DNA of 64,000 nucleotides, from contig WGNR01000010.1 in the NCBI GenBank assembly GCA_016124445.1, positions 62,001 to 126,000 on the forward strand, read 5' to 3'. This DNA is from a bacterium (GTDB lineage Bacteria; Planctomycetota; Planctomycetia; Pirellulales; Pirellulaceae). Positions 35,948 to 44,756 of this stretch are shown piece after piece. Within the stretch, counting starts at the first letter, position 1, and each line of letters starts with the position of its first letter. The notes below the pieces were generated by a model. The model did no database searches, was not told where the DNA came from, and saw only the letters and a program-made list of their open reading frames with translations. The position numbers and the translations under genes were made by a program.

Positions 35948-38428
35948 TTAACTTGGCAACGGTGAACTCAGCCTGGGCTGGTCGATTAATTCCATCACCT
36001 GGTCGTTGGGGATATGCTGCTGCCACCAGTTTTGCGCGTCTTCTTGCGTCCAGGGAAAATCGAGCATGAGTGCTTCGACTTCGCGCAGCACCTGGTCTGC
36101 TGATTGCGGACGCTTGTCGGGATTTTTCGCCAGGCAGCGGCTCAGCAAGTCTTGCAAGGCTTCCGGGATATCTCGGTCGGAAGCTTCGTTGACGGTAGGA
36201 ATTTCTCCGGTCACGATTTGAACCAAGACATCGACGGCGCTAGTCGCACTGAAGATGGTTTGCCCAGTCAGCATAAAATATACCGTCGCCCCCAACGCAT
36301 AGATATCGACGCGCGGATCGGCCTGGGTTGGATTCTTGACCCGTTCCGGCGGGATATACATGGGTGTCCCACTGATCTCGGTTGAATTGGTAACCGAGGT
36401 CAGGTTCGGATCTGCCGTCAAGTTTTTCACCAAACCGAAATCAAGAACCTTAGCGACGTCGAATTCACCACCGACGCGGCAGAGCATGATGTTGAGCGGT
36501 TTGATGTCGCGGTGAATCAGGCCCGATGCGTGAGCTTCCCGCAGCGAAGCGGATACCTGCCGCATGATCGATAGCACACGTCCAATCGGTTGCCAGCCGT
36601 ATTGGCGGACCAGCGCTTCGAGCGTGATTCCGTCGAGGTACTCCATCGCATAGTAAAAGACCTCGTCCGGGGTTTTGCCGTAGTCGTAAATCTCGACCGT
36701 GTTGGGGTGCTTCAGGCGGCTGGAAAGCTGCACCTCGCGTTCAAAACGCTTCAGCAGGGCGGGGTCGGTCTGTTCGGGCCGAACTAACTTGACGGCGGTC
36801 GGCCGCTTAAGCATCTGGTGCCGGGCAAGATAGACTTGTCCCATTCCTCCTTCGCCGATTTTGCGAAGTAGTTGGTACGACCCGACAACGACGTTCTCGC
36901 CGATTGACCGCCGCAATTGGACCATCAACGTTGCCGCGTAATAGGCCAACCCAGCGAAGCCGGCGATCAGGCAAATCAGTACGATCTGGGCAATAGAAAT
37001 GTAGGTGAACGGTCGGAACGTTTCCTGGGCTTCAGCTTCGTAGGCGACACCGAAGTTATACGGTTCGAGCCACTTCCATGCTCCAACCTCATCTTCGCCC
37101 CGGTAGCCATTATAAGGGTCCATGATCACGCCGGAAGTAATTCCCTCAGCACGCTGATTGAGTGCATCGCCGATCAGGCGAGGGAATTTTGGGGTTTTGA
37201 AGCTATGTTGCACGTTAGATACGTGCGGGAGATGCAGGTCGAAATTGCCCCGAGTGGGTTGATTGGTGGGAAGTAGATTCCGTCGCCACATTTCCTGGGT
37301 GAATCGGCTCTCGGAAAGCATTTTGGCATTGGAGTCAAATGCATAGGCCTCGCCGGTGATTCCTGTACGGCCGATGACGAGCGAACGCGTGAAATTGCCC
37401 GTTGAGAAATAGCCGAAGCAAAGTACCGCGGCCGGCGCACTCGACTCGTCGTAAATTGGAGTATAGACCCATGCCAGGGTTACATCCGGGCGATCGCCGA
37501 TTGCAGCGATCTCTTGATCGGGATGCATGGGGGGAATAAATCCGCTCGTACCGGAAAAAAAGTCCGCCATCATCTGGAGCCGTCGTTTGCCGCTCAAATG
37601 TTGATTGACTGCTGCCGGATTTGATGACGCAAGGATAGTTCCATGCACGTCTACCACCGCATAGGCGGCTTCGTCGTCGATGACGTCTGTCGAGTGTTCC
37701 ACTTCGATCTGTGGACCACTGATACGCACTGGATCGTGTTGCTTGAGAAAACGGCGAGCTTCTTCGGGCGTTCGATTGAATTGAGGGAATCGATTGCGGA
37801 AGAATTCCAGCTCTTCTATGACTTCTTCAGCTGAATAAGAATCCCTGAGGGCTCGTTTTTCCCGCACCAACTTGAGGATCGTATCGCGCACCTCACGATC
37901 CCGCGAAACGTCTGAAGCGAATTCCTTTTGCGATTCAATCCAGAAGGTTAACGCTTGGACGTCAGCGGCTACCAGCGCACGAAATTCCTCGACCCGCATC
38001 TTTCTTAGTTCACTCCAGACCAAGTATCGCGAACCAATGCTCAGCAGCAGGATCAGTATCACGAACGAAATGATGGAGAGGTTGCGATAGAATCGCGATG
38101 CCCAAATCCTGACCAGCAGGCTTTTTCCTGGTAGGAACCGCGAAATGGAGTGCGGAGGATGGATCGAGTTTTTGGAAAGTTCCTCCTGCACCCTGGTTGC
38201 CGGCATCGCGAGGTCGTCCAGGACCAAGGTTCCAGCGTTCGCCCGCTGGATATCCTCCTGGTTGAGCCCTCCTTTCTTGGCCGCGTCTTCAAGTTGCCGC
38301 TGCACCTTTTCGCGCAGTACGTGGTCCGTCCCGCAGATATCGTCCAAGAAGTCATCTCGGGCGCCTCCGCTTCGACGGCGGGCCTCGGCGGCAATTTTCT
38401 GAATCAATTCTCGCTCTGACTGCGACAT
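35948..38428 (-). CDS. Transmembrane Ser/Thr protein kinase with periplasmic sensor region
   Basis: 826 residues. A cytoplasmic N-terminal stretch of about 115 residues precedes a membrane helix (116-138, LSIISFVILILLLSIG). A large periplasmic region of about 340 residues follows; its DVHGTILASSNPAAVNQ and AYAFDSNAKMLSESRF segments look like a double Cache sensor. A second helix lies near 478-500 (IAQIVLICLIAGFAGLAYYAA). The kinase domain is C-terminal (about 518-790): KIGEGGMGQVYLA, catalytic Lys in TAVKLV, HRDIKPLNIML, DFGLVKN and GTPMYIPPERV. Most planctomycete kinases place the catalytic domain first; here it follows the sensor, as in sensor histidine kinases. Ligand unknown. Confidence 0.92.
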   Translation of the reverse strand: MSQSERELIQKIAAEARRRSGGARDDFLDDICGTDHVLREKVQRQLEDAAKKGGLNQEDIQRANAGTLVLDDLAMPATRVQEELSKNSIHPPHSISRFLPGKSLLVRIWASRFYRNLSIISFVILILLLSIGSRYLVWSELRKMRVEEFRALVAADVQALTFWIESQKEFASDVSRDREVRDTILKLVREKRALRDSYSAEEVIEELEFFRNRFPQFNRTPEEARRFLKQHDPVRISGPQIEVEHSTDVIDDEAAYAVVDVHGTILASSNPAAVNQHLSGKRRLQMMADFFSGTSGFIPPMHPDQEIAAIGDRPDVTLAWVYTPIYDESSAPAAVLCFGYFSTGNFTRSLVIGRTGITGEAYAFDSNAKMLSESRFTQEMWRRNLLPTNQPTRGNFDLHLPHVSNVQHSFKTPKFPRLIGDALNQRAEGITSGVIMDPYNGYRGEDEVGAWKWLEPYNFGVAYEAEAQETFRPFTYISIAQIVLICLIAGFAGLAYYAATLMVQLRRSIGENVVVGSYQLLRKIGEGGMGQVYLARHQMLKRPTAVKLVRPEQTDPALLKRFEREVQLSSRLKHPNTVEIYDYGKTPDEVFYYAMEYLDGITLEALVRQYGWQPIGRVLSIMRQVSASLREAHASGLIHRDIKPLNIMLCRVGGEFDVAKVLDFGLVKNLTADPNLTSVTNSTEISGTPMYIPPERVKNPTQADPRVDIYALGATVYFMLTGQTIFSATSAVDVLVQIVTGEIPTVNEASDRDIPEALQDLLSRCLAKNPDKRPQSADQVLREVEALMLDFPWTQEDAQNWWQQHIPNDQVMELIDQPRLSSPLPS

Positions 38429-38577
38429 ACTGTTGGCTGATGGGTGGTGAGCAGAAACATCCGCCCATCATGGTAATGCCAACAGCGACTACGGTGACCA
38501 GCATTTGAAAAAAAATTAATCGCAATGGGCACAGTTGCCCAGAATCGGCAAGATTGTGCCTGATCGAGCAGATTTCG

Positions 38578-38608
38578 AAAAAAGCGGCCCGAAATCACTG
38601 ACCGCTTT
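38578..38608 (-). terminator. Terminator after the aldose epimerase gene
   Basis: AAAGCGG pairs with CCGCTTT across a 14-base loop. On the - strand the stem is followed by a T6 run. It lies about 30 bp past the epimerase stop. Confidence 0.75.
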
Positions 38609-38636
38609 CTCGTGAGCTATCGATCGAAAGTAGCAA

Positions 38637-39788
38637 CTACTTCTCGACAGAGAACTTATGCACCGTTCTCTCGTGGAAAGTCTCGCCTGGCCGCAAGGTT
38701 GCGGAGGGAAATCCCGTTTGGTTGGGCGTGTCAGGATAATGTTGCGTTTCCAGGCAGAATGCTTCGTGCTGATTCAAACCGCCATTGGTTTCGCTGCCAT
38801 CGAGGAAGTTTCCGCTGTAGAACTGAATTCCTGGCTGAGTGGTCCAGATTTCCATGACACGGCCCGAGGTTGGTTCTTTCACCGTCGCCGCCAAGGCTAA
38901 TTCACCTGACTGGCTATCAAGCACGTAACAATGGTCGTAACCGATTGGATCGCCCCCTGTCTTTTGCAGGTCCTTGCCGATCGCCTTGAACTCAGTGAAG
39001 TCCATCGGGGTTCCCTTGACCGAATCCATCTTGCCGGTGGGAATTAAGCTCGCGTCGACGGGCAGGTACTTTTCCGATTCCAACTTCAAGAGGTGGTCGT
39101 AGTTCTTGCCACTGTGGGCGCCTGCGAGGTTCCAGTAGTTGTGATTGGTCAAGTTCAGCACCGTCGGTGCGTCGGTCGTCGCTTTGTAGTCCATCACCAA
39201 CTGGTTGTCTGGAGTCAGGGTATAGCGGACAGTGACTTTCAGGTTGCCTGGATAGCCTTCTTCGCCATCTTTGCTGGTGTAATCGAACTGAACCCCAACT
39301 TCGTTGTCGTTTTCGATCTTCTTGGCGGCCCAGACCACCTTGTCGAAACCCTTTAGTCCACCATGCAGCGTGTTTTCGCCATTGTTGGTAGCCAAGGTGT
39401 ATTCTTTGCCGTCGAGGGTGAATTTGCCTTTGGCGATCCGATTGGCATAGCGTCCGACGGTGGCGCCAAAGTAGGGAGGTCCTGCCAGGTAGCTTTTCAG
39501 GTCGTCGAATCCAACATTCACGTTGACCGATTTGCCGTTCTTGTCGGGCACGCTCAAGCTGGTCATCGTCGCGCCGTAATTGATCAACTCCATCACCATG
39601 CCATGGCCATTTTCGACCGTATACTTGGCAATCACGGTTCCATCCGGCATTTCGCCGAATTCGCTCGCGGTGACATTCATGGGGGTGTCCTTTCCTTTAG
39701 CTGCAGGCTCGGCGGCCATCAGGCCGGAAGCAAATATGACAAGCGCCGCCAAATATGCGGCGAAGGGGGCAAAGCAGCGTTTCATCAT
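38637..39788 (-). CDS. galM: Secreted aldose 1-epimerase
   Basis: About 383 residues from tandem ATGs at 39788/39785 with GGAG upstream; the longest frame starts at a GTG at 39803. A signal peptide (FAPFAAYLAALVIFASGLMA) precedes a galactose mutarotase fold. Motifs include INYGATMTSLSVPD, GRYANRIAKGKFTLDG, NLTNHNYWNLAG with the catalytic His, IGYDHCYV, and FCLETQHYPDTPNQ with the catalytic Glu. It interconverts the anomers of free sugars. Export is unusual for a housekeeping mutarotase but common among planctomycete copies, and suggests a role with polysaccharide-derived sugars in the periplasm. No sugar operon is adjacent. Confidence 0.93.
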   Translation of the reverse strand: MMKRCFAPFAAYLAALVIFASGLMAAEPAAKGKDTPMNVTASEFGEMPDGTVIAKYTVENGHGMVMELINYGATMTSLSVPDKNGKSVNVNVGFDDLKSYLAGPPYFGATVGRYANRIAKGKFTLDGKEYTLATNNGENTLHGGLKGFDKVVWAAKKIENDNEVGVQFDYTSKDGEEGYPGNLKVTVRYTLTPDNQLVMDYKATTDAPTVLNLTNHNYWNLAGAHSGKNYDHLLKLESEKYLPVDASLIPTGKMDSVKGTPMDFTEFKAIGKDLQKTGGDPIGYDHCYVLDSQSGELALAATVKEPTSGRVMEIWTTQPGIQFYSGNFLDGSETNGGLNQHEAFCLETQHYPDTPNQTGFPSATLRPGETFHERTVHKFSVEK

Positions 39789-40058
39789 CGGAACTCCGGG
39801 CACTGGGGGCTAGTAGAGAGACAGCTTTTACAACTGCCTGGGAATAGAAGAGGAGACATGTTTTGAGAAGCATTATCACGCGGGGGTTTTCCGAAGTCTA
39901 TAGTTTGTCGATGGTTAAGCAGTAAACCAAATGGGAATTCAGCCCGTAGTACATCCTATTGAGAATGATTGCACTGGCATCTGAGATATTTTGCGAGTTT
40001 TTTCTGATTTTGCTCGCAAGGTTTTTGCCGCAGCGGTAACCATACCCGCGAGAAAAGG

Positions 40059-40613
40059 ATGAGTTCCATCGAGCCTTCGGGAGCCGAAGTGAAGCCGGAT
40101 CCAGCCAAGATGCTCTCCGAGCACGAGCAGTGGTTGAGGACTGCGCTGAGCGCGAGGCTGCGTAGCGCGGTGGAAATCGACGATGTGATGCAGGAAACGG
40201 TTACCGCAGCGCTGGAAAACTGGCAGCAGTTAAGGGACCCCAGCGCTGTGGGACCGTGGCTTTACAAAATCGCCATTCGCCAGGCTCTCTTGTATCGCCG
40301 CAAACAAGGACGTGCACGTAAGTTGCAGGAAACCATCCAGCAAAACTTTTCCTCCAGCGACCGCGCTCCGCGGAACCCACTGGATTGGCTTCTGGCTGAA
40401 GAGCGAGATCAACTCGTTCGTCAGGCCGTGAGCGAGCTTCCACGACGTGATGCAGAAGTTTTGCTGCTGAAATATACCCAGAATTGGAGCTATCGGGAGA
40501 TTAGCGAGCACTTGGGCATCAGTTCCAGTGCCGTCGAAGCTCGGCTCCATCGCGCCCGACAACGATTGCGAGAACGTTTGGTTGCCCGCGAAGTGATCTC
40601 GCCGGGAACCTGA
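40059..40613 (+). CDS. ECF-type sigma factor
   Basis: 184 residues. Region 2 (about 20-85) has EIDDVMQETVTAALENW and RDPSAVGPWLYKIAIRQ. Region 4 (about 130-180) has LPRRDAEVLLLKYTQNWSYREI and an HTH in GISSSAVEARLHRARQRL. It should direct RNA polymerase to a specific regulon. The start is marked by AAAAGG directly before the ATG; a later ATG at 40110 is possible. The next gene, 21 bp on, encodes its probable anti-sigma factor, and a PDZ protein follows. Confidence 0.9.
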   Translation: MSSIEPSGAEVKPDPAKMLSEHEQWLRTALSARLRSAVEIDDVMQETVTAALENWQQLRDPSAVGPWLYKIAIRQALLYRRKQGRARKLQETIQQNFSSSDRAPRNPLDWLLAEERDQLVRQAVSELPRRDAEVLLLKYTQNWSYREISEHLGISSSAVEARLHRARQRLRERLVAREVISPGT

Positions 40614-40634
40614 CCGAAATCAAACCTTGAAGTT

Positions 40635-41339
40635 ATGAGTAACTCACCCAAACCGATCGACGATCGAATGCTCGACCGCCTGGTGGACGGCGAACTCTCT
40701 TCCGACGAGTACCGTCAATTGCTGGTCGAGTTGGACCAAATACCGGATGGTTGGCGACGATGTGCCCACGCATTTCTTGAGTCTCAGGCGTTGGGCCTAT
40801 CTCTACCTTTAGTGATGCAGCCCGTATCCTCGCTCCCCCAGAAGGAAACGGCACTGAAGGTAGAGAAGTCGCCCCCCAGCACAGCGATTTCAATTCACCG
40901 CATGGAGACCCTGGCCGCTATCGCGGCGATGGTTGCCATTGCGTTTGGTCTAGGCTGGTGGATTTCTGATTGGGGAAATGGCGATTCCGGTGCTGTCGCG
41001 CCGGAGCAACCCATTGCCACTTTCAATCCACACCAGCCTGGCGATATTCCGCGGCCTGGTGATCAGCAGCCGCGATATGTCTATGTCAATCAATGGGACG
41101 GGCTGAACGGCAGTGGCATGCCGATTCCGATCGACCCGAACCGCAAGTTCGATCCCGACCAGGCATGGGATCCAACCTGGGGAATGTCTTCCAAGCAAAT
41201 CCAGAAGATGACCGAAGCAGGGCATCAACTCAAAGCCGAGAACCGTTTTATTCCGGTATCGCTCGAAAATGGTGACCAGGTGGTCGTGCCGGTCCAGGAT
41301 GTGACGGTTTACGATCAACCCTCGTTGCCATTTCATTAA
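40635..41339 (+). CDS. Single-pass membrane protein, probable anti-sigma factor
   Basis: 234 residues. A cytoplasmic segment (RMLDRLVDGELSSDEYRQLL) resembles the start of planctomycete anti-sigma proteins. One membrane helix lies at about residues 95-115 (LAAIAAMVAIAFGLGWWI). The zinc-binding HxxxCxxC motif of ZAS anti-sigma factors is absent. The periplasmic part is Pro/Asn-rich with a QPRYVYVNQWDGLNG segment and ends in a beta-strand-like stretch. Its position between an ECF sigma gene and a PDZ gene is the main evidence for the role. Confidence 0.75.
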   Translation: MSNSPKPIDDRMLDRLVDGELSSDEYRQLLVELDQIPDGWRRCAHAFLESQALGLSLPLVMQPVSSLPQKETALKVEKSPPSTAISIHRMETLAAIAAMVAIAFGLGWWISDWGNGDSGAVAPEQPIATFNPHQPGDIPRPGDQQPRYVYVNQWDGLNGSGMPIPIDPNRKFDPDQAWDPTWGMSSKQIQKMTEAGHQLKAENRFIPVSLENGDQVVVPVQDVTVYDQPSLPFH

Positions 41340-41409
41340 ACGAGTCATGCCCCTGGCTTCACCTCTCACGCTAACTTCCACACACCCAAAAACGAAAAGG
41401 ATTGAAGTA

Positions 41410-42417
41410 ATGAAGCTACGTCATTGGTTCACCGCGGCCTCGTTGGCACTTGGTGTTGTCGCCGCGCCGATGGTGATCTTGGCCGCTGATACGGACAAAG
41501 AAGCCAACACCCAGCCAGAAGTGCCAGCCGAGGTCAAACCGGCTGAGCCTGCCAAGAAACATTATTGGCTTGGCGTGCAGTTGGCACCCACGCCTGAGAT
41601 TCTCAAACGACACGTCGAACGGCTGAAAGATGGCGCCGCGATGGTCGCAGGCGTTGCTACCGATAGCCCGGCCATGAAAGCGGGCCTCAAGCCTGGCGAT
41701 CATATTCTGAAAATCAACGACACCGTGATCACCCAGCCAGCCCAGGTGATCGACTTGGTCCGCAGTAGCGATGGCGAAGCTCTCTCGATGCGTGTACTGC
41801 GAGGGATGGATATCGAATCACTGACCGTCAATTTGGAGGAAGCCCCGGCTGACCTGCTAAATCGTCAGGCTCCGATTGAGCAACCTCAGATTATCGGTAT
41901 CGAACCTGATCAAATGGGGCAGCCCAATGCCAAGTTCCGCTTCTTTGGGCCTGGCCAGGTGGTGCCGCACCAGCTTCGTATGCGGATTCATCCCAATGAC
42001 CTGCCTGAGAACATGACCATTCGGGTCGAAAAGAAGGACAACGAGCCCGCCAAAATCCATATCGAAAAAGATGGCAAGTCGTGGGACGTGACCTCAGATT
42101 CGATCGACCAGTTGCCCGAGGACTTGCAGCCAATCGCCAAGCAATACCTGGCCAACAATGGCCCCGGTCAGATTATCGTTGGCGGTCAGAACGTTCCCTT
42201 CATCCAGATGCAAGAGATGATCAAGAACATGGCTCCAGGTGTCCCGCAAATTGGTCCCAACGGCCAGCCAGTGCTCCCCAATGCGGACATGATGCAGAAG
42301 CAGATGCAGCGAGATATTCAGCAGATGCGCGAGATGATGCAGCAGCTTCACAAGCAGATGGAGCAGATGCAACAGCAGCAGCCCGCCAAAGAGCCGGTAA
42401 AACCGAACGAAGTGTAA
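41410..42417 (+). CDS. Secreted PDZ domain protein
   Basis: 335 residues from ATG 41410, which begins a signal peptide (HWFTAASLALGVVAAPMVILA); the frame extends upstream without support. One PDZ domain covers about residues 45-145 (WLGVQLAPTPEIL, GVATDSPAMKAGLKPGDHIL, VIDLVRSSDGEALSMRVLRG). No trypsin-like protease domain is present. The C-terminal third is Gln/Met-rich (MQKQMQRDIQQMREMMQQL) and predicted as coiled coil. It is third in an operon with ECF sigma and anti-sigma genes and ends at a strong terminator. In RseP/DegS systems a PDZ domain senses misfolded outer-membrane proteins; a similar sensing role is inferred here, without evidence. Confidence 0.85.
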   Translation: MKLRHWFTAASLALGVVAAPMVILAADTDKEANTQPEVPAEVKPAEPAKKHYWLGVQLAPTPEILKRHVERLKDGAAMVAGVATDSPAMKAGLKPGDHILKINDTVITQPAQVIDLVRSSDGEALSMRVLRGMDIESLTVNLEEAPADLLNRQAPIEQPQIIGIEPDQMGQPNAKFRFFGPGQVVPHQLRMRIHPNDLPENMTIRVEKKDNEPAKIHIEKDGKSWDVTSDSIDQLPEDLQPIAKQYLANNGPGQIIVGGQNVPFIQMQEMIKNMAPGVPQIGPNGQPVLPNADMMQKQMQRDIQQMREMMQQLHKQMEQMQQQQPAKEPVKPNEV

Positions 42418-42476
42418 CGCTTACCTGTGCAAAAGATGAATCCTGGCTCTTTCACTTCAGACCAGGACACGACAGG

Positions 42477-42511
42477 CCGTCAGCCCGTATCGCCGGGCTG
42501 ACGGTTTTTTT
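42477..42511 (+). terminator. Rho-independent terminator of the sigma/anti-sigma/PDZ operon
   Basis: A perfect 11 bp GC-rich stem (CCGTCAGCCCG / CGGGCTGACGG) with a 6-base loop is followed by T7. It lies 60 bp past the PDZ stop. Confidence 0.92.
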
Positions 42512-42580
42512 GTCGCCCCATTTAGACGCCCCCCTGGCTGGCCTGCTTTTCGTAGGCCGCCAGAGCGGCTAAAACGGGAT

Positions 42581-42626
42581 GGTTTGCGGGCAAACCGCAA
42601 TTGCTGGATTTTGCCGTCAGCAATTG
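42581..42626. repeat. Two adjacent inverted repeats upstream of the sigma-54 activator
   Basis: GGTTTGC-GG-GCAAACC (42581-42596) and CAATTGCTG-N11-CAGCAATTG (42598-42626) lie side by side. Both lie between the operon terminator and the activator gene. They could be operator sites or an mRNA structure; nothing else supports either. Confidence 0.35.
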
Positions 42627-42767
42627 TTTGCCTGATTTCTCTTCGATTTTGACGCGGATTGCTATCCTAAATAGAGGCCGTCGTCGAATTGCCAACCATC
42701 GTATTTCCACCCACTCGGCCAATCCCGATTCAATTCGCCGATCGATCCTTCAGCGAACACTTGCGGT

Positions 42768-44702
42768 ATGAATCCAACTGAAACCGACCCATTTCAACTG
42801 CTTGCGTTGGCGATTCAAGAGAATCCTTCGCTGGCAACTATGCTGACTCAGATGTGGCGGCAACTGGAGTCGGCCGAAAGCTTGAATCATCTTCTGACCG
42901 GCATTTCCAGTGCCATGGTCCAATCGTTTCCCAAATCGGCCGCCCAGGTCATCCAGCAACAGCCAACCGGCGACTGGAAAAGGATCGCCGCGGCTGGTTC
43001 ACCCAAGCCGGCCAGTCCGTCGGTAATCGAACAGGGAAGCCACTCTGACATCGTGCCTGGAAATCCGGCGACCGTTTCGTTGGTGATCGAGAACGAACCC
43101 AATCGCTTGCTGTTGTTGGAAGGGCTTGACTCCTTGTCGCCGCGATCGCTCCAGGCAATCGCCCAGGTCACACGCTATACCGCCCAGCGATTTATCGATA
43201 ATAAACATAAGAACGACCGGGCTCAGCGGTTGAAATCGTTGCTGTCGATGGTCCAGCGCTGGCACCATACTGACGACCTGGTGACGCTTCTCAGCGAAAT
43301 GGCGGAAAGCTCGACCGAATTCTTCGAGGCCGAGCGGGCCAGTATCTTCCTCTGGAACAAGGCCAAGCGAGAACTGGTCGGTCGGCCAGCGTTGGGAGTC
43401 GCTGACGGCAAGTTGGTGGTGCCTGATGACAAAGGAGTTGTCGGCGCGGTCGTGCAAAGTGGTCAGCCTCGCCGAGTCGACGACATGTTGGCCCACGAGG
43501 TGAATCGCGATATCGATAAAGAACTCGAGTTTCATACCCACAGCCTTCTCTGCGTTCCACTGCTCGACCGCAAAGGGAAAGTGTTCGGCGCCTTCGAACT
43601 GATCAATAAGCGTGATGGCAACTTCACCACCAAAGACGAACAAGGCCTCGTCGAAGTTGCCCTGCATGCCGCTGCCGTTCTAGAGAGCTCGCAGCAGATT
43701 GCCGATCTGACCGAAAGCCGCGACCGCATCGCCCAGGCCCAAGCCGCCGAGATTCAGTTGATCGGCGACTCGCCTGCGATCCATGAATTAAGGAAGAGTG
43801 TCGATCGCATCGCTTCCACCAAGCTGCCAGTCCTGGTGCTCGGGGAGAATGGTACTGGCAAAGAAGTCGTCAGCAGGCTGATTCATTACCAAAGCGATCG
43901 TCGTGGGCAACCGTTGGTGGCGGTCAACTGCGCCGCGCTGCCGGACACCCTGTTAGAAAGTGAACTGTTCGGTCACGAGAAGGGGGCCTTCACCGGGGCG
44001 CATGAAACCAAGGCCGGCAAGTTCGAGTTGGCCTCCGGCGGGACGCTCTTTCTGGATGAGATCGGCGACATGAGTCTGACCGGCCAGGCCAAGCTGCTGC
44101 GGGTGCTCGAAAACCAACTTGTCACGCGGCTGGGAGGCCAGGTCGAAATTGAGGTCAACGTCCGCGTTGTCGCGGCAACCAACCAGGATCTGCCGCAGCT
44201 GGTCAAAGAGAACAAATTTCGGCAAGACTTGTTCTATCGGCTGGACGTCGTCACGGTTTCACTCCCGCCGCTGCGGGATCGGGGCAACGATATCTTGCTT
44301 CTGGCGGAAAACTTCCTCGAACAGTTCTCGCGCAAGGCCCGCCGCGAGGTGCCCCAGTTTTCGGCCGACGCCAAGCAGCGGCTGCTGCAGCACCCCTGGA
44401 TGGGCAATATCCGCGAGCTGCGCAACACGATGGAACGAATCGCGTTCCTGAGCGATTGCGAGGTGGTCACCGCCGATATGCTTACCCTGGAGGCCCGAAC
44501 CGGCCCGCAAGTCCAGGGAGTTGCTGCCCAGATGGAACTGGCAACCGCCACCGAACAGTTCCAATCAGAGTTCATCCGCTATCACATGAAGCGGACCAAC
44601 GGCAACATGGCCCAAGCCGCCAAAAACATGGGCGTCCACCGCTCGAACCTGCATCGCAAGATGAAGCAGCTAGGAATGTTGGACGACCGCGAAGAAGCCT
44701 GA
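42768..44702 (+). CDS. Sigma-54-dependent transcription activator with GAF sensor
   Basis: 644 residues. Residues 1-150 look like a degenerate first sensor domain, and about 155-305 form a GAF domain (ASIFLWNKAKRELVGRPALG, LCVPLLDRKGKVFGAFELIN). The AAA+ domain holds Walker A GENGTGKE (359-366), the sigma-54 contact loop GAFTGA (406-411), Walker B LFLDEIGDM (about 427-435), and the arginine-finger region FRQDLFYRLDVV. A Fis-type HTH ends the protein (GNMAQAAKNMGVHRSNLHRK). It opens sigma-54 promoters on sensing a small ligand. There is no receiver domain, so regulation is by ligand. The window's clear sigma-54 promoter (glnB, 34.2 kb) is not adjacent. Confidence 0.93.
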   Translation: MNPTETDPFQLLALAIQENPSLATMLTQMWRQLESAESLNHLLTGISSAMVQSFPKSAAQVIQQQPTGDWKRIAAAGSPKPASPSVIEQGSHSDIVPGNPATVSLVIENEPNRLLLLEGLDSLSPRSLQAIAQVTRYTAQRFIDNKHKNDRAQRLKSLLSMVQRWHHTDDLVTLLSEMAESSTEFFEAERASIFLWNKAKRELVGRPALGVADGKLVVPDDKGVVGAVVQSGQPRRVDDMLAHEVNRDIDKELEFHTHSLLCVPLLDRKGKVFGAFELINKRDGNFTTKDEQGLVEVALHAAAVLESSQQIADLTESRDRIAQAQAAEIQLIGDSPAIHELRKSVDRIASTKLPVLVLGENGTGKEVVSRLIHYQSDRRGQPLVAVNCAALPDTLLESELFGHEKGAFTGAHETKAGKFELASGGTLFLDEIGDMSLTGQAKLLRVLENQLVTRLGGQVEIEVNVRVVAATNQDLPQLVKENKFRQDLFYRLDVVTVSLPPLRDRGNDILLLAENFLEQFSRKARREVPQFSADAKQRLLQHPWMGNIRELRNTMERIAFLSDCEVVTADMLTLEARTGPQVQGVAAQMELATATEQFQSEFIRYHMKRTNGNMAQAAKNMGVHRSNLHRKMKQLGMLDDREEA

Positions 44703-44756
44703 TAGGCTTGCGTTGGACCTGCAAGTTTCCCCTAAAGCAGTCGCGAGCATTCCAAG

